64,000 bases of DNA from Clostridium guangxiense (GTDB taxonomy: Bacteria > Bacillota > Clostridia > Clostridiales > Clostridiaceae), in contig NZ_JAJNKE010000013.1 in NCBI RefSeq assembly GCF_021043395.1, positions 1 through 64,000 of the forward strand. Direction: 5' to 3'. How positions within the stretch are numbered: position 1 is the first letter of the stretch; every line of letters begins with the position of its first letter. A model generated the notes under the pieces. It was not told the origin of the DNA. It ran no database searches and saw only the letters and a program-made list of their open reading frames with translations. Below, one piece after another: positions 9,279 to 18,306 of this stretch. The position numbers and the translations under genes were made by a program.

Positions 9279-10094
9279 ATGAAAAACATAAAAATAGATT
9301 GTCATGTACATACAATTGTTTCTCCAGATTCTAATACCCAATTAAAAGCCATATGTAATAGTGCTTGTGAAAAGGATATAAGTTCTATTATTGTTACAAA
9401 TCATTTTGAATATTATTCTGGTGAAAAAGATGGAAGACGGGGAGCAGACATATCCTTTATAGAAAATAGTTTAAAAGAAATAGAAGAGTGTAAAACAGAA
9501 TTTGAAGGAAAATTAGAAATACTATTTGGCATGGAATTAGGACAAGCCAATCAGTGGATTGAAGGAATAAATAAGATTACAAAATCATATCCATTTGATT
9601 ATTTAATAGGTTCTCTTCATAAAGTAAATGGGATAGATTTGAAAAATTGGACTTATTCTAAGGAAAATTTAGAGAAGCAAAGCATAAAATATTTAGATGC
9701 ATTATATGATATGGTCAAAAATAGTGAATATGATTGTGTTGGACATTTGGATCTTATAAAAAGATATGCAGCAAGGCATAATGAAAAAATAGATCTTATA
9801 AAGTTATATGAAGGAAAAATAGCAGAAATTCTTAAAGTAGTTATTGAAAGAGGGAAAGGCATAGAGATAAACACTTCAGGTCTTAGACAAGAAGTAAAAG
9901 AGACTATGCCGTCTACTCAGATTATACAACTTTATAAAAATCTGGGTGGTAAAATTATTACTATAGGATCTGATTCTCACAATGAAAAAGATGTAGGAGA
10001 AGGTTTTGAAGAAAGTATTAATATACTAAAAAAAGTTGGATTTAAGCAGATTGCAATTTATAGAGCAAGAAAGCCATATTTTTACGATATATAA
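9279..10094 (+). CDS. PHP-domain phosphoesterase, histidinol-phosphatase (HisJ/HisK) type
   Basis: This 271-residue protein starts with KIDCHVHTIVSPDSNTQLKA, the first metal-binding motif of PHP hydrolases. Later motifs are TNHFEYY, a Glu in EILFGMELG, GSLHKVNG, CVGHLDLIKRYAARH and ITIGSDSHNEKDVGEGF, giving a full set of metal ligands. The family includes the L-histidinol phosphatase of Gram-positive bacteria, but no his genes are nearby, so another phosphate ester may be the substrate. ATG 9279 follows AAAGGAAGG; the longer GTG start would overlap it. Confidence 0.75.
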   Translation: MKNIKIDCHVHTIVSPDSNTQLKAICNSACEKDISSIIVTNHFEYYSGEKDGRRGADISFIENSLKEIEECKTEFEGKLEILFGMELGQANQWIEGINKITKSYPFDYLIGSLHKVNGIDLKNWTYSKENLEKQSIKYLDALYDMVKNSEYDCVGHLDLIKRYAARHNEKIDLIKLYEGKIAEILKVVIERGKGIEINTSGLRQEVKETMPSTQIIQLYKNLGGKIITIGSDSHNEKDVGEGFEESINILKKVGFKQIAIYRARKPYFYDI

Positions 10095-10574
10095 AGAGTA
10101 CTTTTTAAAAATATGAAAATATAACCAAAGTCAACATTAGGCATGCAACCAAAAGATATACAACAAATATTTACTAATGTTTTAGATAGTACATAAAAGC
10201 GTGAACAAAAATATAAATCTTAGTGGTATATTTTGTTTAAAAAATTAGCATATGAAGAAATTTTTTAATAGCATATTTTGTTTAGGTATAATAGATACAA
10301 AAGTTTTAAATTATTTTAAAGCAAAGTATGCCACTATATGGTATGATAATTGCTAAGTTTATAGGGGTGAATATTTTGTTATAAAGTGTGGCATAAATAG
10401 AAATCTTTATTTTAGGTGTGAATTTTTTAACTGAAACTTAGAATTATTATTAATGTATAGCAGTAAAATAAATCATAGTTTAGTGAGTAAGAAATTAAGC
10501 TAAGTTGAAGATTTATTAACATTATTATAATGAGCTATAAGTTTTAAAACTATCTATTAAATAGGGTGATATTA
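10095..10574. other. AT-rich intergenic region upstream of the LevR-type activator
   Basis: These 480 bases contain no supported gene. They should hold the promoter for the regulator and possibly for the PTS genes that follow. A TGGCAT at 10389 resembles half of a sigma54 site but lacks a matching GC element 12 bases upstream of a start. I see no riboswitch or hairpin of note. Confidence 0.5.
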
Positions 10575-13487
10575 ATGGAAAAAATTAAAGAAATAATTAG
10601 CAGTGAGGATAAAAAAAATCCGTATACGGATGAAGAGATTTCAAAAATGCTTAATATAACTAGAGGTGAAGTGATAAATTATAGGAAACTGTTAAATATT
10701 CCTGATTCAAGAGAACGAAGAAAAAAGCTATTAGTGGAAGAGATTTATAAAATATTAGAAGAAAATTATAAAATTTCAGAAAGAGGTTTAACAGAAGAGT
10801 TAATTAAAAGGGGATTTAAAGTATCTAGAAATATTGTATCTAGATACTTGAAGGAAGTTAAATTAGATAATTTTAATAGTAATGAAGTTAAAAGAGAAAG
10901 GAATTTTGAAGAAAGAGAAAAAAATAGAGCTGTTGAAAATGAGGTGTTTGATGATCTTATTGGAGCTAAAGGAAGTTTGAGAGCAAAAATAGATCAAGCT
11001 AAAGCTTCTATGTTGTATCCTCCAAATGGATTACATACTTTGATTTATGGTGAAACTGGAGTAGGAAAAAGCCAATTGGCAGAATGTATGTATAGGTTTG
11101 CAATACAATCAGGAATAAAAGGAAAAGGCGCTCCTTTTATTGCATTTAATTGCGCGGATTATTCAGAAAATTCAAACCTATTATTGGCACAATTATTTGG
11201 TTATGTAAAAGGTGCATATACTGGTGCAGATATTTCGAAAGAAGGTTTGGTTGAAAAGGCTAATAACGGTATATTATTTTTAGATGAAATTCATAGATTG
11301 CCACCAGAAGGTCAAGAAATATTATTCTCCTTAATTGATAAACAAAAATTTAGGAGACTTGGGGAAACTCAAAATACAAGATCTGTAAATGTAATGTTAA
11401 TAGGAGCTACTACAGAAACTCCAGAAGGAAGTTTATTATTAACTTTTAGAAGAAGAATTCCAATGTTAATTGAATTGCCTTCATTGCATGAAAGACCATT
11501 GGCAGAGAGATATGAGATAATTGTACAATTTTTCACAAAAGAGGCAACAAGAATAAATAGAAATATTATAGTTAATACAGATGTACTAAAAAGTTTAATG
11601 CTATATAATTGTGTTGGTAATATAGGACAACTTAGAAGTGATATTCAAGTTGCTTGTGCTCGTAGTTTTTTAAATGCTATGTACAAAAATAATAAAGATG
11701 TACAAATAAATGTTTTTGATCTTCCTAATCATGTGAAGAATGAATTACTTAAAATAAAAAAAAGGGGACCGGAAATAGAAGAATTTGTTTCAAATAATCT
11801 AATTGTAAACCCAAATGATTGTAATAAGACAGACAATAAAGAAGATAGATACATGCTTCCCAATAAAATATATCAGTATATTGAGAGAAAATTTACGCAG
11901 ATGGAGAATAATGGATACAAAACAGAAGAGATAAATAACATTATTGGAGATCAAGTAGAGAAGGAACTAGAGAAGTTTGCTAAAAAAAATCAAATAAACA
12001 AGTTTATGTCTAGAGGAGATTTAGAAGGAGTAGTAGATCAATTTATTATTGATACCGTTGAAAAATCTTTAGATATTGCAAATAAGTATTTAAGCGATAT
12101 TCAAGACAATTTATTTTACTCTTTGGCTATTCACTTAAACGAAGCTTATTATAGGATAAAAAGTGGAAAAATAATAGTAAACCCTCAATTAGGAAAAATA
12201 ATAATAAAACATAAAGAAGAATATAAAGTTGCAGAGCTGATGGCCCGTCAAATAGGCAATGATTTAGGTATTGTAATACCTAAAGATGAAATAGGATTTA
12301 TCGCAATGTATATAAGTGCTTTTCGTAAAGAAAATAACAAGGGCAGCGGTAGAGTAAGAGTAATTATTCTCACGCATGGGCATGTTGCTTGTGGAATAGC
12401 TGATGTAGTTGACAAGCTTTTAGGAGTAGATAATGTTGTGGGTATAGAAATGGAACTAGATGAAAGTCCAGAATCAGCTATGAAGAGAACTTTAGAAGTA
12501 GTTAAGAAAATAGATGAAGGAAAAGGATGCATTTTATTGATTGATATGGGGTCATTAATTACTTTTGGAGAAATAATAACCAAAAAAACTGGGATTTCAA
12601 CTAAAGTTTTGGGCAGAGTGGATACGGTCCTCGCTCTTGAAGTAGCAAGGAGAGCTTGTATTGAGGAAAATAATTTAGATGAAATAATAGATGCAGTATC
12701 AAATAATAGAGATTATGTTGGTAAAATGGAAGGTGCAAACTATGTTAAAAAACTTTCAAAAACAATAATAACTCTTTGTATAACTGGTGAAGGTACGGCT
12801 ATAAATATAAAAAAATATATTGAAGATTTAATACCTGAAATAAAAGAAGAAGTAAATATAATGCCGCTAGGTGTATTAAATCAAGATGATATAAAAGATA
12901 AAATCTATAAATTAAGCCAGCAAAATAATATAGTAGCGATAGTAGGAACTATCAACGTAAATGTAAATAATATACCATTTATTTCTTTTGAAGATGTTTT
13001 AAATGGATATGGAATAAATCGTATTAAAGATATATTGAGTATTGTAGGAAAAGATACAAGCAGTCTTAATAAAGTAATTAGTGAGGATCTAATATTAGTT
13101 GATGTAGATGCATCATATAAAAATGAAGTTATAGATATATTGATAAATGTGTTAAAAGATAAAAATCTTGTAGATGAACAATTTATGCTAAGTGTGTATA
13201 AAAGAGAAGCTATGGGAACAACTTTGTTACACAATGAGATTGCTATACCTCACGGATTTCCACAGCATGTAATTAAATCATCTATATGCATGGCTAAATT
13301 AAGTAGGCCAATAGAGTGGGAAGCTGGAAAGAAAACTAGTTTTGTAATGCTAATAGCTTTAAAAGAAAATGAGGAGAATAACCTAGTTCAATTGATAAAA
13401 ATATTTAATAATAAAGAATATAGGACATTAATAAATAAGGCTACAGAAGGGAAAGAAATACTAGATATTATATTAAGAAAAAAATAG
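10575..13487 (+). CDS. Sigma54-dependent PRD transcriptional activator, LevR-like
   Basis: This 970-residue activator has several domains. An N-terminal helix-turn-helix region (about 1-100) is followed by an AAA+ sigma54-interaction domain with Walker A GETGVGKS (about 157), the sigma54 contact loop GAYTGA (about 212) and Walker B ILFLDEIHR (about 231). Next come a PRD (about 505-590), an EIIA-Man-like domain starting VIILTHGHVACG (about 594), an EIIB-like stretch, and a C-terminal type-2 EIIA domain with the active His in IAIPHG (about 888). PTS phosphorylation of such domains tunes activity to sugar supply. Two sigma54 promoters (15718, 17775) lie downstream and are likely targets. ATG 10575 follows AGGGTG. 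Confidence 0.9.
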   Translation: MEKIKEIISSEDKKNPYTDEEISKMLNITRGEVINYRKLLNIPDSRERRKKLLVEEIYKILEENYKISERGLTEELIKRGFKVSRNIVSRYLKEVKLDNFNSNEVKRERNFEEREKNRAVENEVFDDLIGAKGSLRAKIDQAKASMLYPPNGLHTLIYGETGVGKSQLAECMYRFAIQSGIKGKGAPFIAFNCADYSENSNLLLAQLFGYVKGAYTGADISKEGLVEKANNGILFLDEIHRLPPEGQEILFSLIDKQKFRRLGETQNTRSVNVMLIGATTETPEGSLLLTFRRRIPMLIELPSLHERPLAERYEIIVQFFTKEATRINRNIIVNTDVLKSLMLYNCVGNIGQLRSDIQVACARSFLNAMYKNNKDVQINVFDLPNHVKNELLKIKKRGPEIEEFVSNNLIVNPNDCNKTDNKEDRYMLPNKIYQYIERKFTQMENNGYKTEEINNIIGDQVEKELEKFAKKNQINKFMSRGDLEGVVDQFIIDTVEKSLDIANKYLSDIQDNLFYSLAIHLNEAYYRIKSGKIIVNPQLGKIIIKHKEEYKVAELMARQIGNDLGIVIPKDEIGFIAMYISAFRKENNKGSGRVRVIILTHGHVACGIADVVDKLLGVDNVVGIEMELDESPESAMKRTLEVVKKIDEGKGCILLIDMGSLITFGEIITKKTGISTKVLGRVDTVLALEVARRACIEENNLDEIIDAVSNNRDYVGKMEGANYVKKLSKTIITLCITGEGTAINIKKYIEDLIPEIKEEVNIMPLGVLNQDDIKDKIYKLSQQNNIVAIVGTINVNVNNIPFISFEDVLNGYGINRIKDILSIVGKDTSSLNKVISEDLILVDVDASYKNEVIDILINVLKDKNLVDEQFMLSVYKREAMGTTLLHNEIAIPHGFPQHVIKSSICMAKLSRPIEWEAGKKTSFVMLIALKENEENNLVQLIKIFNNKEYRTLINKATEGKEILDIILRKK

Positions 13488-13523
13488 CGAAAACAATAAT
13501 GTGGTAAAAAAGGAAGAAAGAAT

Positions 13524-13991
13524 ATGGAATTTATTGATTTTATAAAGAATGGAGTCTTCGAAATTAACTTAGAGGTAAGCACAAAAGAAGACGTTTTTAG
13601 GATATTATGTGAAAGACTTTATAAGAATAAAAAAGTAAGAAGCGGCTTTTATCAAGCACTTATTAGGAGAGAAAAAAAGTTTCCAACAGGATTGCTATTA
13701 AGAAAACATAATATAGCTATTCCACATGCAGATCCCGATAATATAATACAATCATCAATTGCAATTGCCACATTAAAAAATCCAGTAGTATTTCAATGTA
13801 TGGATAATGAAAATAAGTCTATAGAAGTTAGGATAATATTTTTATTAGCACTAGAGAAAGCACATAGTAATGTAGAAGTATTGAAAAAAATAATGCTTAT
13901 GATACAAGACGAATTATTTTTACAAGATTTATTACAAGCAAAAAATAGGGATAATATAATACGAATCATATCTCAAAAATATGAGATATGA
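13524..13991 (+). CDS. PTS EIIA component, fructose/galactitol type (copy 1)
   Basis: This 155-residue protein has the type-2 EIIA fold. The phosphorylated His lies in NIAIPHADPDN, and CMDNENKSIEVRIIFLLALEKAHS is the usual second conserved stretch (quoted here only by its ends: CMDNEN and EKAHS). It accepts phosphate from HPr and passes it to the EIIB that follows. It sits 36 bases after the activator gene and partly overlaps the reading region upstream of EIIB, so the three are probably cotranscribed. A close homologue is at 17825. Confidence 0.88.
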   Translation: MEFIDFIKNGVFEINLEVSTKEDVFRILCERLYKNKKVRSGFYQALIRREKKFPTGLLLRKHNIAIPHADPDNIIQSSIAIATLKNPVVFQCMDNENKSIEVRIIFLLALEKAHSNVEVLKKIMLMIQDELFLQDLLQAKNRDNIIRIISQKYEI

Positions 13992-14007
13992 AATGAGGTG
14001 GGGAATA

Positions 14008-14298
14008 ATGTTAAAAAGGAAAGTTATTTTAGTAGCGTGTGGAGCTGGAATTGCTACGTCCACAATTGTATGTGAGAGGATTGAAGAACTAATTAAAAAG
14101 AATAAGCTTAATGCTAGAGTTTTACAGTGTAAAATATCAGAAGTCTATTCATTAGAAAAAGAAGCAGATTTGCTTTTATCAACTACATTGTTACCAACAA
14201 ATTATAGCATACCTGCTATTAGGGCTATGGCGTATATAAGTGGTGAAGGTATGGAGGAATTAGATGAAAAAATTATTAAGGTTATTAATGAAAAATAA
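14008..14298 (+). CDS. PTS EIIB component, galactitol type (copy 1)
   Basis: This 96-residue protein has the phosphorylated Cys in VACGAGIATSTIVCE, the P-loop-like motif of galactitol-family EIIB. It hands phosphate to the incoming sugar held by EIIC. ATG 14008 follows GAGGTGGGG; the longer frame from 13981 would overlap that site. A paralogue is at 15883. The cognate EIIC just downstream is frameshifted, so this copy may work with the second EIIC. Confidence 0.88.
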   Translation: MLKRKVILVACGAGIATSTIVCERIEELIKKNKLNARVLQCKISEVYSLEKEADLLLSTTLLPTNYSIPAIRAMAYISGEGMEELDEKIIKVINEK

Positions 14299-14375
14299 AA
14301 AATAATAAGGAAATCAATAATTAGACTTATATTTAAACGTCATAACATTAGATTATGAATTTGGGAGAACTAAAA

Positions 14376-15646
14376 ATGGTATTAATAAATATTTTTAAGT
14401 ACGTATTAAATTTAGGTCCAACGGTTATGTTACCTATAGCTATTACTGTAATCGGTTTGATTTTTCAACAAGATTTTACAAAGGCATTAAAATCGGGTAT
14501 TACCATTGGGATAGGTTTTTAGGAATTAACTTAGTAATAAATTTATTAACAAGCAGTCTAGGACTTGCGGCTGGAGCTATAATAAGCAGATTTGGTTTAC
14601 AATTAACGGTAATAGATGGTGGGTGGCCTTCAGTAGCAGCCGCAACTTGGGGTTCTCCAGTATCAGTAATAATTATACCATTAACATTAGCGGTTAATCT
14701 TGCCATGATATTTACTAATACCACAAAAACGATGGATATAGATCTTTGGAATTATTGGCACTTTGGTTCAGCAGCAGCAACAATATATGTAGTAACTAAT
14801 GGAAATTGGATAGCTTCAATGGTTGCAGCAGTAGTTTATGAGGTGGTAGTTCTTAAGGTATCAGATTGGACAGCCCCTATGGTACAGGAGTTTTATGGAC
14901 TAGATGGTATATGCCTGCCTACAGGGTCAACTGCATCTTTTGCGCCAATAGGAATATTATTAGGCAAGGGTATTGGTAAGATTCCAGTAATTAAAGATTT
15001 ACATGCAAATCCAGAAAATATACAAAGAAGATTTGGAATATTTGGTGAACCAATGATGATGGGTGTAATTTTAGGATCAATATTAGGAATATTTGCCGGC
15101 TATAATATACCTAAAGTACTTCAAATGGGTATGTCTATGGGAGGTGTAATGCTTCTTCTTCCGCGCATGGTTAAAATACTAATGGAAGGCTTGATACCGG
15201 TTTCAGTATCGGTCAGAGAATTTTTAAAAAAGAAAGCGACAAATAAAGAATTGAATATAGGATTGGACGTGTCATTATCAGTGGGTCATCCAGCTGTAAT
15301 GTCAACGGCATTAATTTTGGTGCCGATTACTATTGTTCTTGCAATAATTTTGCCAGGTAATAGAGTATTACCATTTGGGGATCTTGCAACAATACCGTTT
15401 TTTGTGGCATTTATTGTTGGAGCAGTAAAAGGAAATATTGTACATTCAGTAATAATAGGTACTATATTAATAGCGGTATCTTTATATATGGCTACGGATT
15501 TTGCTCCAGTATATACTGCAATGTTAAAAGAAGCTCATTTTAGCTTCCCATCAGGAATAACTCAGATGTCTAATATCGATACTGGTGGTAATTTATTTAA
15601 TTGGATTATATTAAAAATTGGTCAGATAATTTCAACTATAATTTAA
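14376..15646 (+). pseudogene. PTS EIIC, galactitol family (copy 1), frameshifted
   Basis: Translation from ATG 14376 (ribosome site GGGAGAAC) gives NLGPTVMLPIAITVIGLIF and continues to a TAG at 14519-14521. Homology to the intact EIIC at 16225 then continues in another frame to TAA at 15644-15646. The intact copy reads GGATTTGTAGGC at the break; here the sequence is GGTTTTTAGGA, one base short. A single-base deletion in a T run therefore splits the gene after about 48 codons. The rest, about 375 codons, is well conserved, so the damage is recent, or it is a sequencing error. Confidence 0.8.
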
Positions 15647-15656
15647 AGGCTAAAGT

Positions 15657-15690
15657 CTATCTCACAAATAAAATGAGATAGCTTTTTTTA
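15657..15690 (+). terminator. Intrinsic terminator after EIIC copy 1
   Basis: CTATCTCA and TGAGATAG form a stem with a short AT-rich loop, followed by CTTTTTTT. It separates the first PTS gene set from the sigma54-driven second set. Confidence 0.75.
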
Positions 15691-15717
15691 TATATTAAAA
15701 CAAATTAGACCAAAACC

Positions 15718-15734
15718 TGGCATAGAAAATGCTA
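15718..15734 (+). promoter_or_regulatory. Sigma54 (-24/-12) promoter upstream of EIIB-EIIC copy 2
   Basis: TGGCAT, five bases, then ATGCTA match the sigma54 consensus TGGCAC-N5-TTGCT, with the invariant GG and GC at the right spacing. A LevR-type sigma54 activator is encoded upstream. The preceding AAAACAAATTAGACCAAAA block is nearly repeated before the second such promoter at 17775. Confidence 0.75.
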
Positions 15735-15882
15735 TGTATATAACTAAAAGACATATAAGATCAATTAATTGATTTCATTAAAAGGGGGATTGTTAAATGA
15801 AAAATTCGAATAATTAAAAAGTTATAAATATGGCATTGAAGGTTTCAAAGGTATCAAAAATAAATGAGAGAGGTGAATTGTA

Positions 15883-16173
15883 ATGAAAAAAAGTAAAATT
15901 ATTTTAGTAGCATGTGGGGCTGGAATTGCAACATCAACAGTTGTATGTGACAAGGTTGAAAGGTTAATAAAGGATAATAATCTTGATGCTAAAGTTATTC
16001 AATGTAAAATAGCGGAGGTTGCATCAAGAGAAGAAGAAGCGGATTTAATTATTTCAACTACAATATTACCAAAAAAATATAAAATACCTGCAATAAGAGC
16101 AATGGGATATATAACAGGTATTAATACAGCAAAATTGGACCAAGAAATTATTAAGATTATTAAAAGTGCATAA
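15883..16173 (+). CDS. PTS EIIB component, galactitol type (copy 2)
   Basis: This 96-residue protein resembles the product of 14008 throughout, with the active Cys in VACGAGIATSTVVCD. It lies 150 bases downstream of a sigma54 promoter and 51 bases before the intact EIIC gene, with which it should form the membrane transport unit. A good ribosome site GAGAGGTG precedes ATG 15883. Confidence 0.9.
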   Translation: MKKSKIILVACGAGIATSTVVCDKVERLIKDNNLDAKVIQCKIAEVASREEEADLIISTTILPKKYKIPAIRAMGYITGINTAKLDQEIIKIIKSA

Positions 16174-16224
16174 AATAATTGTTAATTGTGTAAACGATGT
16201 AAGTTAAAAAGAGGGGGATAAAAA

Positions 16225-17493
16225 ATGACGTTATTAAGTGTAGTTCAATTTATATTAAACTTAGGACCAACGGTTATGTTACCAATCGTTATTACAATAA
16301 TCGGTATAATTTTTGGGCAGGGATTTAAAAAAGCTTTTAAATCAGGTGTTACAATAGGCGTGGGATTTGTAGGCATCAACCTTGTATTGGGATTACTTAC
16401 AAATAATTTAGGACCAGCAGCTCAGGCTATGGTAAGCAGATTTGGTTTGCATTTAACTATAATAGATGGAGGATGGCCATCAGCTGCTGCAGGAACTTGG
16501 GGTTCTCCAGTGGCATCAATTATTATACCGTTAGCATTAGCTGTTAACCTTGTAATGATATTTACAAATACTACAAAAACAATGGACATAGATATTTGGA
16601 ACTACTGGCATTTTGGTGCAGCAGCAGCTACTATTTATATTTTAAGTAATGGAAATTGGATAGCATCAATAATTGCAGGCATACTTTATGAAGTTGTAGT
16701 TCTTAAAGTGGCAGATTGGACTACTCCAATGGTACAAGAATTTTATGGATTAGAGGGCATATGTCTACCGACAGGTTCTACCGCATCTTTTGCACCAATA
16801 GGAATATTACTAGGTAAAGCTATTGGTAAAATTCCGGGAATTAAAGATTTACATGCAGATCCGGAAACTATACAAAAAAGACTAGGTGTCTTCGGAGAAC
16901 CTATGATGATGGGTTTAATATTAGGAATCATATTAGGAGTTTTAGCAGGATACGATGTTGGTAAAGTACTTCAAATAGGTATGGCTATGGGAGGTGTAAT
17001 GTTACTGCTTCCGCGTATGGTGAAAATATTGATGGAAGGTTTGATACCGGTTTCAGAATCAGTTAGAGAATTCTTACAAAAGAAAGCTTCAAATAAAGAA
17101 TTAAACATAGGGCTAGATGCGGCATTAGCAGTTGGTCATCCTGCTGTAATGTCAACAGCATTAATATTAGTACCAATTACTATCGCTCTTGCAGTAATCC
17201 TACCAGGCAATAGAATGTTACCATTTGGTGATCTTGCAACAATTCCATTCTGTGTAGCGTTCATAGTTGGCTCCACAAAAGGAAATATCATCCATTCGGT
17301 AATAGTAGGTACAATATTGATAGCAGGATCATTATATATGGCAACAGACTTTGCTCCAATATTTACAACAATGTTAAAACAAGCTCATTTCTCTTTTGCA
17401 TCAGGAGTAACGCAAATGTCAAACATCGATACTGGTGGTAATTTATTTAATTGGATAGTTTATAAAATAGGTCAATTATTAGTTCAGCTATAA
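16225..17493 (+). CDS. PTS EIIC component, galactitol family (copy 2, intact)
   Basis: This 422-residue integral membrane permease has about nine to twelve hydrophobic segments. Conserved galactitol-family stretches are NLGPTVMLPIVITIIGIIFG, GTWGSPVASIIIPLA, TKTMDIDIWNYWHFGA, and the GIC LPTGSTASFAPIG region around residue 180. The substrate of this family is usually a hexitol or pentitol. Downstream polyol dehydrogenase and pentose-phosphate genes argue for a pentitol. It carries GGGGG ribosome site and follows EIIB copy 2. Confidence 0.9.
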   Translation: MTLLSVVQFILNLGPTVMLPIVITIIGIIFGQGFKKAFKSGVTIGVGFVGINLVLGLLTNNLGPAAQAMVSRFGLHLTIIDGGWPSAAAGTWGSPVASIIIPLALAVNLVMIFTNTTKTMDIDIWNYWHFGAAAATIYILSNGNWIASIIAGILYEVVVLKVADWTTPMVQEFYGLEGICLPTGSTASFAPIGILLGKAIGKIPGIKDLHADPETIQKRLGVFGEPMMMGLILGIILGVLAGYDVGKVLQIGMAMGGVMLLLPRMVKILMEGLIPVSESVREFLQKKASNKELNIGLDAALAVGHPAVMSTALILVPITIALAVILPGNRMLPFGDLATIPFCVAFIVGSTKGNIIHSVIVGTILIAGSLYMATDFAPIFTTMLKQAHFSFASGVTQMSNIDTGGNLFNWIVYKIGQLLVQL

Positions 17494-17511
17494 TTTTGAA
17501 GATTAAAAAAT

Positions 17512-17544
17512 CTGCCTCACATTTGTTTGCGAGACAGGTTTTTT
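17512..17544 (+). terminator. Intrinsic terminator after EIIC copy 2
   Basis: CTGCCTCACATT pairs imperfectly with GTTTGCGAGACAGG and is followed by a run of six T. Confidence 0.65.
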
Positions 17545-17774
17545 GCATTATGCATACTACTGGAAAATATTCATTTACAATTCTTAATTTTTCTTTAGAT
17601 GTCCATTTTTTTTATTCCTTTTTACGAGTAGTTATGATTTTATGGGGTATTTTGTTTTTTAATTTTAGATTTGAGTTCGAAAGTTGATTAAATTTAAGCG
17701 GAATAAATTGTTTGTAAGTGGCTGTATGTGTACATAATATTTAACCAAATTTAAAACAAATTAAACCAAAAAGT

Positions 17775-17791
17775 TGGCATGAATAATGCTT
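17775..17791 (+). promoter_or_regulatory. Sigma54 (-24/-12) promoter of the pentitol catabolic operon
   Basis: TGGCAT, five bases, then ATGCTT match the sigma54 consensus with correct spacing. It stands about 50 bases before the EIIA gene at 17825. The operon continues through dehydrogenase, transketolase, transaldolase, Rpe and RpiB with short gaps. Confidence 0.78.
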
Positions 17792-17824
17792 AGTATATTA
17801 GCGAAGGAATAAGGGGGTGAATAA

Positions 17825-18286
17825 ATGGATCTTAAAGATTTTATTAAAAAAGGCGTAGTTTTAGCAAATCTTTCAGCAAATAGTAAGGAAGATGTATTTA
17901 AAGCTCTATATGGTGAACTTTACAAGCGTGGAAAGGTAAAGGCTAGTTTTTATAAAGGATTAGTAAATAGAGAAGCTGAATTTCCAACAGGATTAGAGCT
18001 AAACAAATATAATGTAGCTATTCCGCATACTGATGCTGAACATGTAATAGATTCATGTATTTCAGTTGTAACACTGAAAAATCCAGTTACATTTCAATGT
18101 ATGGAAGACCAGAATAAGTCATTAGCTGTAAGAATAGTATTTATGCTAGCTATAGGAGAAGCACATAGTCATATTAAAATGCTTCAAAGCTTAATAATGC
18201 TAATACAGAATGATGAGTTTTTGAAAAAAGTTCTAGTAGCAAAGGATACGGATGAGATTTTTAAACAAGTAATTGAAAAATTATAA
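17825..18286 (+). CDS. PTS EIIA component, fructose/galactitol type (copy 2)
   Basis: This 153-residue protein carries the active His in NVAIPHTDAEHV and the conserved ALKNPV-like and GEAHSH stretches of type-2 EIIA. It opens the catabolic operon driven by the sigma54 promoter at 17775, with GGGGGTG as ribosome site. It probably serves the EIIB-EIIC pair encoded at 15883-17493, which is controlled by a matching promoter. It is clearly a paralogue of the protein at 13524. Confidence 0.9.
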   Translation: MDLKDFIKKGVVLANLSANSKEDVFKALYGELYKRGKVKASFYKGLVNREAEFPTGLELNKYNVAIPHTDAEHVIDSCISVVTLKNPVTFQCMEDQNKSLAVRIVFMLAIGEAHSHIKMLQSLIMLIQNDEFLKKVLVAKDTDEIFKQVIEKL

Positions 18287-18306
18287 AAAATAAGGAGTGA
18301 TAACAT

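Larger units (their letters stand above)
17494..17824. other. Intergenic region with terminator and sigma54 promoter
   Basis: About 330 bases without a supported gene. They hold a hairpin at 17512-17538 (CTGCCTC ... GAGACAGG followed by TTTTTT), then a T-rich stretch, then the conserved AAAACAAATTAAACCAAAA block and the sigma54 promoter at 17775-17791. A 63-codon open frame here reads through the terminator and shows no family likeness. Confidence 0.6.

Noticed and set aside
10389-10410. Third sigma54 promoter before the LevR-type gene
   Set aside because: TGGCAT is present but there is no GC doublet at the right distance, unlike the sites at 15718 and 17775.
17496-17687. 63-codon open frame after EIIC copy 2
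   Set aside because: It reads through a hairpin terminator, has no ribosome site and no family likeness.
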